In this document: positions 1 to 8,078 of the stretch, in pieces
How the letters are laid out: every line of letters begins with the position of its first letter
How positions within the stretch are numbered: position 1 is the first letter of the stretch
Assembly: GCA_009664345.1 (NCBI GenBank)
Contig: CP043547.1
Location: forward strand, 3,500,709 to 3,564,708
Reading direction: 5' to 3'
Length of the DNA stretch: 64,000 nt
Source: Planctomycetales bacterium 10988
Lineage (GTDB): Bacteria > Planctomycetota > Planctomycetia > Pirellulales > Pb10988
Notes under the pieces: model-generated
Databases searched by the model: none
What the model was told of the DNA's origin: nothing
The model's input: only the letters and a program-made list of their open reading frames with translations
Made by a program: the position numbers and the translations under genes

Positions 1-2414
1 CTTTCTTTACTAACAGCGCTTGCGAATCCTAGATAAACATTATCTCCGGCACATAAGTGTATTTGTTTATATGTATTTTCTGGATTTACTTCAATTAGGT
101 AATCTGTAATTTGAACAACAAAGTTTCTCTCTGTGGGAGGGGCAAATCCTTTTTTACCTTCGATAAACGGGAGATGAGTTTTCACTAAATATAATTCAGG
201 CTCATTGCTTTTCTCGATGTACCAAAAGGCTCCCTCTCGATCAAAGATGAAGACGAGGACTTCTGCAGGAATCCAATCAACAAAACCTGCCCAATAGGAA
301 GGAAGTGAAAGTTGATTAGAAGACAGGTGGGTGATCGGAAATTTAATTTTACTTCCAGATATAAAAATTCTACTTTCCAGTTTCGGGTCCGCTGCCAGAC
401 TGATGCGGCCACCTTCTATAGAATTCCATTTTATATTTTCTGGAATTCGGTACGGGGGAATAATTTTTAAATAGACCGTTTTGTCATCTTTAACACCCAA
501 AGCTAGCCAACTATTGGCATGCCAACATCCGCCGAGCCATGCAACATCCGGTTCCAAGGTGAAACTTAAAAGTTTTTTATCCTTTGCTAAAGGGTAGGTT
601 GAGTTTTCAATTGTTTCAATTCGTTGATTACAAAAAGCTTGAGCGTCTCGATTGAGGAGTTGATCCTTCGGGTCGAGAGTTTGTAATAAACGGGTAAGCT
701 CATAGGCATCGTTTTGATTGGCGGAAGGAAATCGCTTGCCGATGAGGATTCTTGAACGATCTTGAGCCTTTTGTCGAATGGCTTCCAAGGGGTAATCTTT
801 CGAGGCTTTAACCATCACCTGGAGGGCCAGTTCGCCAGGGAGTCCGGGGAGCGGCTGATCGGCGAAACTGTCAAAGAGGCGACCAACTTCTTGATGGCGG
901 TCGAGCCGGGCCAAAATTTCCAGCTGCTTTTGCAGGCACTCGCGAGCTTCCGACGTATAGGGCCAGGCTTCTTTGAGATAGTTCAACGTCCGCTCGGTGT
1001 CGTGAAGATAGGTTTCGGTCAAGCGAGCGGCTTCCATAAAATGTTCTTGCTCGATCGCCGCCTTGATCGCGAGTTCAAACCTTTGCTCAGCTTGTTCGTC
1101 TTCCCCCAATCGCTGATAGAGTTGCCCGGCGGTCTCCCACTCTTTTTTCTTTTCATAGAGAAGAATCGCCTCTTGGAAGAGACCTGCCTTTTCATAACAT
1201 TTCGCGGCTTCCAGGGGCGACTTCAATTCATCCAAGTAGAGCGCGGCGGCCTCTTGAAAATAGCGACCTTCACACAACACCTGGGCCGCGAGGGCGTGAT
1301 TTCCTAGGAGTTTTGAATAGATATAGGCCGCCCGGCGGTAGCGGCCGAGGGTGCGTTCGCGGTTCGCCAATTCGGTATAACGGTCGGTGAGCCATTGAAA
1401 ATCTTGCTGATTGATATCCCAAGGGTCCGCAGGCCCAGCCGTTCGCATGCCGTCGAGATTGAAACGGACATCTCGCAGAGGGAGCTTGGAACCACCTTGG
1501 GCTTGACCGCGACCGGGACCGCCGAACAGCGGTAAGGCGTATTTCAATCCTTCATCGGGATTTTCCAGTAAGAGCCGCATCAGGCGTTCCAGCTCTTTGC
1601 GGCGTTCTTCGCTGGGAGAGAGGGAGAAAAGCCCTTGTTTCGTTTTGGATTCCGCCCAATTCATCCACTTGACGAGCCAAGCCGGGTCGGGCGAGGCCGT
1701 CGGGGAGGTAGGTCGCATATTGTTCATGCCAAGCAACAATTTGGCGATGCCGAGTTGAAAGGCTTTCTTGATCGACGGAGGAATTTGCTTCGACTTTTCG
1801 TTTGGGTCGTCGCTGAGCAGTTCGGGAGGAATTTCTTCCGGTAAGGCGGCGGCAATCTCTCGCCCCACGGTTTCCATCAGCGTTTGCAGACTTTGACTCG
1901 GTTCCACTTCCACTGTCAATGGGTGGCGGACGAGGTGCGGCAACTTCCAGCCGGTTCCTGGTTGGGCCCGATCCCAAGTGGTTGGGAGTTCGCGTGGGGC
2001 TTGGAAGAGGCGTTCCAGCGGAAGCCGATCTTCTGCGGAAAAGCCAATCAAACCCGCTTGGGGATGCAGCAGCAAATAATCGTAGCTCGCTTGCTCGGCG
2101 AGTTCCTCCTCTGAAACGGGCGGGTCCAGTTCGGCATGCGTCGGCAAATAAAGTTTTTGACTTAAACAACCGTACCCTAACGCCTGTTGTACGCGAGGGG
2201 CTTGCTCTCCGTTGGCCAAAAGAACCAAGGCGGCGATGAGTTGGTCAGGGCGATTTTCTGCCGGTACCAACAGGAGCGAGCTTCCCGCCAGCGGCACCTG
2301 CCAGGCCAAGAGTTCCTCGATCCACTGCTGGGGGTCCGGCGAAGGAAGAAGCCAAGCGGCGGCCTCGCGTTGGGGATGCTCTCGGAATCGCAATTGAAGT
2401 TGAATGGTTAGCAT
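1..2414 (-). CDS. TPR plus beta-propeller protein of the MoxR-vWA-bpX system (3' end outside window)
   Basis: An open frame of at least 804 codons runs from ATG at 2414 to the window edge without a stop, so the C-terminus is missing. The start overlaps the stop of the upstream vWA gene by 7 nt, which implies translational coupling. Residues 1-230 form an unrecognised N-terminal region rich in short hydrophobic strands and helices. A Gly-rich linker (FGGPGRGQAQGG) lies near 298-308. Residues about 345-500 are helical TPR-like repeats, for example AAKCYEKAGLFQEAILLYEK, with the usual A, G, Y spacing. From about 615 the sequence becomes beta-rich and Trp/Gly-containing (WLGGCWHANSWLALGV), as expected for propeller blades. 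By position it is the last visible component of the bpX-type operon and a scaffold or sensor role is inferred. I cannot assign it to a numbered bpX family without a profile search. Confidence 0.72.
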   Translation of the reverse strand, partial: MLTIQLQLRFREHPQREAAAWLLPSPDPQQWIEELLAWQVPLAGSSLLLVPAENRPDQLIAALVLLANGEQAPRVQQALGYGCLSQKLYLPTHAELDPPVSEEELAEQASYDYLLLHPQAGLIGFSAEDRLPLERLFQAPRELPTTWDRAQPGTGWKLPHLVRHPLTVEVEPSQSLQTLMETVGREIAAALPEEIPPELLSDDPNEKSKQIPPSIKKAFQLGIAKLLLGMNNMRPTSPTASPDPAWLVKWMNWAESKTKQGLFSLSPSEERRKELERLMRLLLENPDEGLKYALPLFGGPGRGQAQGGSKLPLRDVRFNLDGMRTAGPADPWDINQQDFQWLTDRYTELANRERTLGRYRRAAYIYSKLLGNHALAAQVLCEGRYFQEAAALYLDELKSPLEAAKCYEKAGLFQEAILLYEKKKEWETAGQLYQRLGEDEQAEQRFELAIKAAIEQEHFMEAARLTETYLHDTERTLNYLKEAWPYTSEARECLQKQLEILARLDRHQEVGRLFDSFADQPLPGLPGELALQVMVKASKDYPLEAIRQKAQDRSRILIGKRFPSANQNDAYELTRLLQTLDPKDQLLNRDAQAFCNQRIETIENSTYPLAKDKKLLSFTLEPDVAWLGGCWHANSWLALGVKDDKTVYLKIIPPYRIPENIKWNSIEGGRISLAADPKLESRIFISGSKIKFPITHLSSNQLSLPSYWAGFVDWIPAEVLVFIFDREGAFWYIEKSNEPELYLVKTHLPFIEGKKGFAPPTERNFVVQITDYLIEVNPENTYKQIHLCAGDNVYLGFASAVSKE

Positions 2415-5155
2415 TGCGTCTTTCGCACCCATTTCATAAAGGTTTGGTACATTTGCTCGGCGGGGGTTTGCGTTTGGGACGCGACAAAATAGGCCGGCCC
2501 GTTCGCTTGGCCATCTTCGAAGCGGATTGCGATCGGTCCAGAAGAAGGCAAGGTCAGGGTCATTTCCATCACCTTGGGATCGGCGGGGAGAATATGCAGC
2601 AAGCCGCGGTTGTCGAGCATGCAGGTACTTCCATCGGGAAGCCTTGCCTGTTGCAACTGCACACGCATCTCCGCAGGCGTGGGAATTTGCTCAAACGGGA
2701 TCACCGTTCGATCGGTTCTGCCGCGCTGGAGGGGTTTCACTCGAAAGCCAAGCTCCCAATTTTGAGGATCGGAATAGACCTCTAATTCTTCCCCGGCCGT
2801 TTGCAGAATGAACCCGGCGGTTTGATCGATCACCACGGCTTTAATCTTGTTCCGCATCGTCGGATGGGCACACTTTCGCCAGATGAACTTTCCCTTCAAC
2901 TCCGGAAGGAGGAGCAAAGGCAACTCGACGCAGTGATGTTCAAGCCGGTGGTAAGCCAAGGTCTGAAAAGGGCGAGACAGCAATTCCCAAGGGCATTTGG
3001 GATTCAAAGGCTCTAAGTTGATGGCGTTTTTCGTATCGAGTGGTTTCATGCCACCCATCTGGTAATGTAAAATATGGGATAGGTGTGATCCGGTGAACGC
3101 GACCAGCCCATCATCGCCTTCGAAAGAGGGTAAACCCTCAACGCCTTCGAGATCATGCAGGGAACGAATGAAGCCAGCGTAGTCTTTGTCGATGGGGACC
3201 GTTTCATGCTTCCAGCCTTCCGAATCGACACGCAAGGCATGCCAAGAACCGTAGCGATTGAAGAAGCGGCCGCTCCACAGATTATCGAATGCCGGGCCGA
3301 CCTCACGAGAGATTGCATGGACCTTGTGCTGCGAACCATCCAGGCGAAAGGCCTCGATCTTTTCTAAGTATCGCAAACAAAGGTGCGTCGAGCTTTGCCA
3401 GATCGAAACAGGGCGGCCAATGTTTTCGGTGGTGTATTGCCGGATTCGCCCGTACTCCAGGTCGATCAACCAGACTTCCAACTGCGACGAACGATCGATA
3501 TACCCTCCGACATAAGTGGCCTGCCGCTGGCGGTTGAGCCTCATCCAGGTGATCGGGCCGCGTGGCAACCGGGCGGTGATTTCCTGCGTGCCGTAGCCAT
3601 TTTCCTCCGCCCACATCAGTTGCCTGCGGCGGGTGGCGAAGAGGAGGCCTTCTCCGGGAAGCCAACTACTGCGGACGGCGGAACAGGAGGTCGGCAGGCA
3701 GAGGGGGAACGGCTCGCTTCCGAAAATACGGGGATAGCGAATCTTGCCGGTATCGTCCAAACGCTGCGGAGCTTTCTCTGGCTTCGGTTGCATCAACCGT
3801 TCGAGGTCCAGCTTGGCGGTGCGAATGCGTTTGCGGCCACCCGCCCGATAGACGACCAGTTGAAATTCCCCTTTGCGGTTGACGGTCGCCACATAGAGCG
3901 TCAGCTCTTTCAAGAGGTGATCGATGTGTTGGCGGAAGTGGTGGTCTTCGATCACTTCCTGATGAGTGATGAGGACGAGTTCCAATTCGCCGGCGTCGGC
4001 AGTTTGATGCTTCTTGGCGACTTTCACCAGTTCGGGAAAGACCGCCGTGGGTCGCGCGTGCGGCTCCAGTTTGCTGAGTGCGTCTTGCAACCCTTCGCGG
4101 CTTGTCAAATCGATCGGTTTGAGGAAGTCGCCCTCGGGTCGATACGCGAGCGGTTCCGGGGTATGGTTCGCCGTGGCCAACATGGCTAAAGCCGCCGAAG
4201 TCGCAAAGGCCCTCGGAAGCCCCCACAAGCGAATGCCATTGTCGAGCAACAAAATTCGTTGCTGCGGCGGGGCTTTCGGCGGAGCCTCTCTCTGTAAATA
4301 AAGGGCCTCCTTCAGAGCAACGCGGGCGGCGAGGATATCTTCGTCATAAGCCAATTCGCTGAGCAACAACCGATCGAGCGGCCCGCGATTGGCCACATCG
4401 GAAAAGCCACCCATTGGCAAATCTTGCTCCACACGAAGTGGTTTCGGCAGAGTCACCGCGGCCAAGAGTTGACTTGCCATCTGCGAAAGGTCGTTGAAAT
4501 CAGGATCGCCTTTGAGTTGAGAGAGCAAGAGGCGGACCTGTTCGGGGATCGTCAACTCCTCCTGCGGCGCGGTCAGGTCGGCTTCGAGTCCTGTCTTTTG
4601 CCGGGCACGAATGTTCTCCTCTTCCAACTCCTGCAAGCGGGTTTTCAAGAGCTTGCAGATCATCCGCGTGTCGCTTTCCAGCAGATGTCGGCCTTCGGCG
4701 AAACTTTCGTTCGGCTTCAAGCTTTCCGGCTGGAGCTTCTCTTTCCAAGCAAGGGCAATCGAGCGGGCTTGGTTTTCCGAAACAATGGTCGGGAACCAAT
4801 CGAGGACCATCTCTGCTAAAAGCGCTTTTTGATTTGGAGAGTTTCGAAGTGCCTTATCCATCGTATGCAACTTGGCCAAGACCTCCGCGAGCTGTTCGAA
4901 CTCTTGGAGATATTCCGAGCCGGCCGAGGCCACATGCCAGTTGTCTCGACAAGCCGCCAGAAAGAGGGCCAACACGCCGAAGGGAGGGAAGCCACGCGGA
5001 GCCAGCCGATTCAGGACGGCCTCGACCTCTGGGCCAAAGGCAATCGTCGGGCCATGCTTCCAGATCAAGGTTTCCCCATCGCTCGCCCATCGCCAAAACG
5101 CATTGGCAGCGGGGCTAAGATAAAGGCTCGCCTGGCGGTAACGATCTTCATCCAT
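2408..5155 (-). CDS. vWA domain plus beta-propeller protein of the MoxR-vWA-bpX ternary system
   Basis: A 915-residue protein starting at ATG 5155, which overlaps the preceding stop by 8 nt; an upstream in-frame TTG at 5254 is less likely because it would sit deep inside the previous gene. Residues 1-75 hold a compact module (LYLSPAANAFWRW, LAPRGFPPFG). Residues 100-240 are helical. A von Willebrand A fold is suggested at about 298-450: strand RILLLDNG at 300-307 followed by a long helix, then LELVLITHQE at 391-400. The canonical MIDAS DxSxS is replaced by DNGIR (305-309), so metal binding is probably lost or altered. From about 480 the protein is beta-rich with repeated Trp/Gly blades, compatible with a propeller. 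Family knowledge: vWA proteins partner MoxR AAA+ ATPases; here both are in one operon. The effector or sensor role is inferred. Confidence 0.8.
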   Translation of the reverse strand: MDEDRYRQASLYLSPAANAFWRWASDGETLIWKHGPTIAFGPEVEAVLNRLAPRGFPPFGVLALFLAACRDNWHVASAGSEYLQEFEQLAEVLAKLHTMDKALRNSPNQKALLAEMVLDWFPTIVSENQARSIALAWKEKLQPESLKPNESFAEGRHLLESDTRMICKLLKTRLQELEEENIRARQKTGLEADLTAPQEELTIPEQVRLLLSQLKGDPDFNDLSQMASQLLAAVTLPKPLRVEQDLPMGGFSDVANRGPLDRLLLSELAYDEDILAARVALKEALYLQREAPPKAPPQQRILLLDNGIRLWGLPRAFATSAALAMLATANHTPEPLAYRPEGDFLKPIDLTSREGLQDALSKLEPHARPTAVFPELVKVAKKHQTADAGELELVLITHQEVIEDHHFRQHIDHLLKELTLYVATVNRKGEFQLVVYRAGGRKRIRTAKLDLERLMQPKPEKAPQRLDDTGKIRYPRIFGSEPFPLCLPTSCSAVRSSWLPGEGLLFATRRRQLMWAEENGYGTQEITARLPRGPITWMRLNRQRQATYVGGYIDRSSQLEVWLIDLEYGRIRQYTTENIGRPVSIWQSSTHLCLRYLEKIEAFRLDGSQHKVHAISREVGPAFDNLWSGRFFNRYGSWHALRVDSEGWKHETVPIDKDYAGFIRSLHDLEGVEGLPSFEGDDGLVAFTGSHLSHILHYQMGGMKPLDTKNAINLEPLNPKCPWELLSRPFQTLAYHRLEHHCVELPLLLLPELKGKFIWRKCAHPTMRNKIKAVVIDQTAGFILQTAGEELEVYSDPQNWELGFRVKPLQRGRTDRTVIPFEQIPTPAEMRVQLQQARLPDGSTCMLDNRGLLHILPADPKVMEMTLTLPSSGPIAIRFEDGQANGPAYFVASQTQTPAEQMYQTFMKWVRKTQC

Positions 5156-6032
5156 CAGGCGACTCCTTCGGCTTAACTTCAGTAGGCGGCAACGAGAAGG
5201 AATCCGAAACCGCGGGCCACGTCGCGGCCACCGCGGAGCGGGTGACGGGAACAAAGTTCTCTTCCGCTACGTGTTCCCATTCGCCGGATGGCAAGAAGAG
5301 GGCGACTTCCTCCGGCTCGACCTCACAGATCGCCATCACGAGGGCCGCTTCCAAAGGGGGATCGAAGACATATCCACAAGGCAACAACAGTCGCTGCAAC
5401 CGCCAGAGATAACAAGAAGCAGGCAATGTCGGCAGCGGCTCGCCCAGAACCAAAACGCGGCCATCGCTGGAAACGGCAAAGCGTAAGGCCCGCAATCGCA
5501 CCTGTGAGGCATTCGTGACGAACTGCTTCCAAACAGCTACCGAGACCAGCATCCCACAAGGTTTCGGTACGGAACTCGGTTCGGTTTCCGTCGCTCGTTG
5601 CATCGATTCCAGGGCGTGCGTGGCGTGATGAGAAGATTCTTCGATCCGCATCAATTGTAATTTCAACCGAGGACAACGCTGGGCGGGGAGTCCCGCTTGC
5701 TGCATCTGGAAGGGGATCCAGTCGCTGATCGGTTGCCAATCCGGAAGCGGTTGCGAAGGCTGTTCAGGATCATGTCCGGGAAGCCAACCGCGTGGCACGG
5801 CCTTGCCTGCTGGGAGTAGTTGTTGATCTTTAAGCAATGAAAACATTTGCAAGCCCGGCACTTTTCGCAGACTTCGCAATAAGCCCTCGTCGCAACGATC
5901 TCCACGCAACCAAAGCGTCTCCGCTTCTTCACAGAGTAAAATCTGCGGAAGTCGGCGGAGTTGTCGCAGTCCCGCGGCGGCCGATTTCGGCAAGCTGGCT
6001 ACCCAAGGCTGTCCGGTTGAGATTCGCCCCAT
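5148..6032 (-). CDS. bpX-like component of the MoxR ternary system
   Basis: A 294-residue protein from ATG 6032; a GTG at 6041 is the alternative start. It overlaps the MoxR 3' end by 34 nt and its own stop overlaps the vWA gene start, so three genes are physically interlocked. The N-terminal part (LPKSAAAGLRQLRRLPQ, then EEAETLWLRGD) and the Cys/Trp-containing core are typical of small accessory proteins in these operons, but no catalytic motif is visible. There is no signal peptide and no membrane segment. The Pro/Glu-rich tail near the stop looks unstructured. It is likely a cytosolic adaptor of the ATPase-vWA pair; this is inferred from context, not from a recognised enzymatic fold. Confidence 0.65.
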   Translation of the reverse strand: MGRISTGQPWVASLPKSAAAGLRQLRRLPQILLCEEAETLWLRGDRCDEGLLRSLRKVPGLQMFSLLKDQQLLPAGKAVPRGWLPGHDPEQPSQPLPDWQPISDWIPFQMQQAGLPAQRCPRLKLQLMRIEESSHHATHALESMQRATETEPSSVPKPCGMLVSVAVWKQFVTNASQVRLRALRFAVSSDGRVLVLGEPLPTLPASCYLWRLQRLLLPCGYVFDPPLEAALVMAICEVEPEEVALFLPSGEWEHVAEENFVPVTRSAVAATWPAVSDSFSLPPTEVKPKESPDG

Positions 6033-7177
6033 TGTGTCCACAGTGTTTCAATTTTGTCTTGAAGGAAGGTTCGTCCCTGCGTATCCGGGACCCATTCGCA
6101 GCGATGGGCCAGCAGTTGCAAGCGATCCAACAGGGAACTCCGCTCGGTTTCGGTCAGGTCCTCTTGAGCAAAATGCTGCGTGATCTGCTCCAGGTCTCTG
6201 GCGAGTTGGTCCGGGTCGGGCAAACGATTTCCCAAAACCCTTGGATGCGATTGCGGCGATTCAAGGACCGGCTCCAGCAGTTGTTCGACGAGCGATTCCA
6301 AGATTTCCTGCTGTTCTTCGGTGTCCCACACATAGCGGAAGATCCACAGATCGGAGAGCTGGGCTTCCCATCGACCGCACAAGAGGGCACTCGCCGCCAC
6401 GAGTCGTTGGAGCTTGACCGCTCGCCGGTCGGAGATCGCGAGGCCCGCCTGCCGCAGCCTTTGCACAAAGCCGACGTACTCAGTTCGGACAGCATCGAGC
6501 GAACAATATTGCAAGGCTTGTTGCAATTGTTGAATCGATTCGGCATCGAGACCCTGGCTTTCCAGCGGTTCTCGCCATGCCCATTGCCACCCCGCTTCCA
6601 AGACTTGCAGAAGTTGCTCTTCTTCAACATTGTCGCAACGCACCCGCATCAAAAAACGATCGAAGAGGGCTTCGAGGGCTTCTTCTTCCGGCAGGCGATT
6701 GCTGGCCCCGACGACCATCAGCAGGGGGAGGCTTCGCGTTTCTCGCCCACGGCGAAAGACCCGTTCGTTCAGCACGCCGAGCAAACTATTGAGGATCGCA
6801 CTATTGGCATTGAGGAGTTCATCCAAAAAGACCAGCGAGGCCTCCGGCAGCATCCCCTCGGTATTGGTGATCAATTCGCCTTCGCGGAGCTTTCTCAGAT
6901 CGAACGGACCAAAAAGTTCATTCGGTTCGGTAAATCGCGTGAGCAGATAGTCGAACGAAGGCACCTGCAAACGGCGGCTGAGTTCTTGCACCAAGGCACT
7001 TTTCGCGGTCCCCGGCGGTCCGAGCATGAAGAGGTTTTCACTTGCGACCAGGCAAACTCCGAACAGATCGACGATTTCTTCCTTCCCAATAAACGTCTGT
7101 TTCATCGGGTCCAGGATCTCGGTCTGTAATTGTTGGGCAAGCTCTAACGGAAAATTTTCGTCATCGGAAAAAGACAT
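5999..7177 (-). CDS. MoxR-family AAA+ ATPase
   Basis: A 392-residue AAA+ ATPase from ATG 7177. Walker A is GPPGTAKS at 53-60, Walker B is LVFLDE at 115-120, sensor 1 is the Asn of GASNRLP at about 160, and an arginine-finger candidate follows in LFDRFLMRVR (171-180). The segment NANSAILNSLLGVLNER is characteristic of MoxR/RavA ATPases, which act as chaperone-like remodelling motors with vWA partners. The C-terminal 200 residues are helical and contain a Glu/Gln-rich stretch, likely the lid plus a partner-binding domain. It is encoded between two bpX-like genes and directly ahead of the vWA-propeller gene. No strong ribosome-binding site is visible, although 126 nt of AT-rich non-coding sequence precedes it. 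The family call is firm; substrate and biological role are unknown. Confidence 0.92.
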   Translation of the reverse strand: MSFSDDENFPLELAQQLQTEILDPMKQTFIGKEEIVDLFGVCLVASENLFMLGPPGTAKSALVQELSRRLQVPSFDYLLTRFTEPNELFGPFDLRKLREGELITNTEGMLPEASLVFLDELLNANSAILNSLLGVLNERVFRRGRETRSLPLLMVVGASNRLPEEEALEALFDRFLMRVRCDNVEEEQLLQVLEAGWQWAWREPLESQGLDAESIQQLQQALQYCSLDAVRTEYVGFVQRLRQAGLAISDRRAVKLQRLVAASALLCGRWEAQLSDLWIFRYVWDTEEQQEILESLVEQLLEPVLESPQSHPRVLGNRLPDPDQLARDLEQITQHFAQEDLTETERSSLLDRLQLLAHRCEWVPDTQGRTFLQDKIETLWTQWGESQPDSLG

Positions 7178-7303
7178 AAGTTTCGAGTTTTCTTATAAAT
7201 TCTAAAAAGTGCTTTTTATGTTGATGATGATTTCGAGTTCGTTCTATTTAAGTTCAATTCAAAAAGTGTTTTTTAAAAGAATATTATCATGCCAAGCAAC
7301 GCT

Positions 7304-8032
7304 TCACCTTATCTCCTGGAGCCCGAACTCTGAAACCGGAACCCCACCCCCCAACGCTTCGACTGCTACCTTGACCCGAGGATCGCGAAGCCTTGATTGA
7401 TCTTTGCTAAGGACAACCCGATCAATATAGATCTGTCGTAACGAGCGATGCTGCCAAATTGGTTCCAGGGTTTTTAGTGGAAGCGAGGGGATTTTCGTCA
7501 CTGGTTCCTTCGGCGAAGAGGCACTTTCCAGCAGGCGTTCGGATTCACGAAGTGGCTCCGGTTCATCGGAAACTTTGATCGGAATGCCGACGGTCGAAAG
7601 CGGGACGACTTCGCAGGCCGCTTTGAGTTTCTTCGTCAGTGGATCGCCGGGACAGGCAACTTCGGCCTGATGATACAAGTCAGGCAAATGCCGCAAGACG
7701 AGGTCTCGGGAGTAGTGTTCCTCCGCGGTTTTCGAGGCCCACGCTTTCACCTGAAACTTTTCGTCGAGCAACTCCGGCGGATGATGACGATTGACTAAAA
7801 ATTGACAAGCAAGATAAAACATCGGCACCGCATCCAGGGCGACTTGGGGTAAAAATCGCGGCGGCTCACCGGGATAATCTACGCGAACGATCGCTTCCCA
7901 ATTCTGTAAAAGAGTCAAACAGAGTTCTTTTTCGGACGCTGCCTGCTCCTCTTCAAGCGGCGGAACATCCAACTCGCCCCCCACGCGAACGCGGCCAGAT
8001 TTCCATAATTGCTGAATAAAGGGACTCAACAC
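7304..8032 (-). CDS. Small bpX-like accessory protein, second gene of the MoxR/vWA operon
   Basis: A 242-residue protein from GTG 8032, chosen because a GAGG-type ribosome-binding site lies about 9 nt upstream. No catalytic motif, signal peptide or membrane segment is visible. The first 130 residues are compact and helical (ALDAVPMFYLACQFLVNRHH), the middle is a low-complexity Ser/Glu/Pro linker, and the C-terminus is basic. The gene is 46 nt downstream of a transmembrane kinase and 126 nt upstream of moxR. Small proteins of this kind sit next to MoxR in bpX ternary operons, so I infer it is a structural partner. The low-complexity Ser/Thr-containing linker could be a kinase target, which is speculation. 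Confidence 0.6.
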   Translation of the reverse strand: MLSPFIQQLWKSGRVRVGGELDVPPLEEEQAASEKELCLTLLQNWEAIVRVDYPGEPPRFLPQVALDAVPMFYLACQFLVNRHHPPELLDEKFQVKAWASKTAEEHYSRDLVLRHLPDLYHQAEVACPGDPLTKKLKAACEVVPLSTVGIPIKVSDEPEPLRESERLLESASSPKEPVTKIPSLPLKTLEPIWQHRSLRQIYIDRVVLSKDQSRLRDPRVKVAVEALGGGVPVSEFGLQEIR

Positions 8033-8078
8033 GGTGCAATCCTCACCCAGTGCCTTGAGGAAGATGGGCGATCCTGCC

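Noticed and set aside
1552-2169. A 205-codon minus-strand frame as a separate gene
   Set aside because: It is an out-of-frame reading within the continuous 804-codon frame from 2414, with low-complexity Arg/Ser composition and no ribosome-binding site.
5837-7129. A 430-codon plus-strand frame opposite moxR
   Set aside because: It is the antisense shadow of moxR; its translation has no recognisable motif, while the minus strand has intact Walker motifs.
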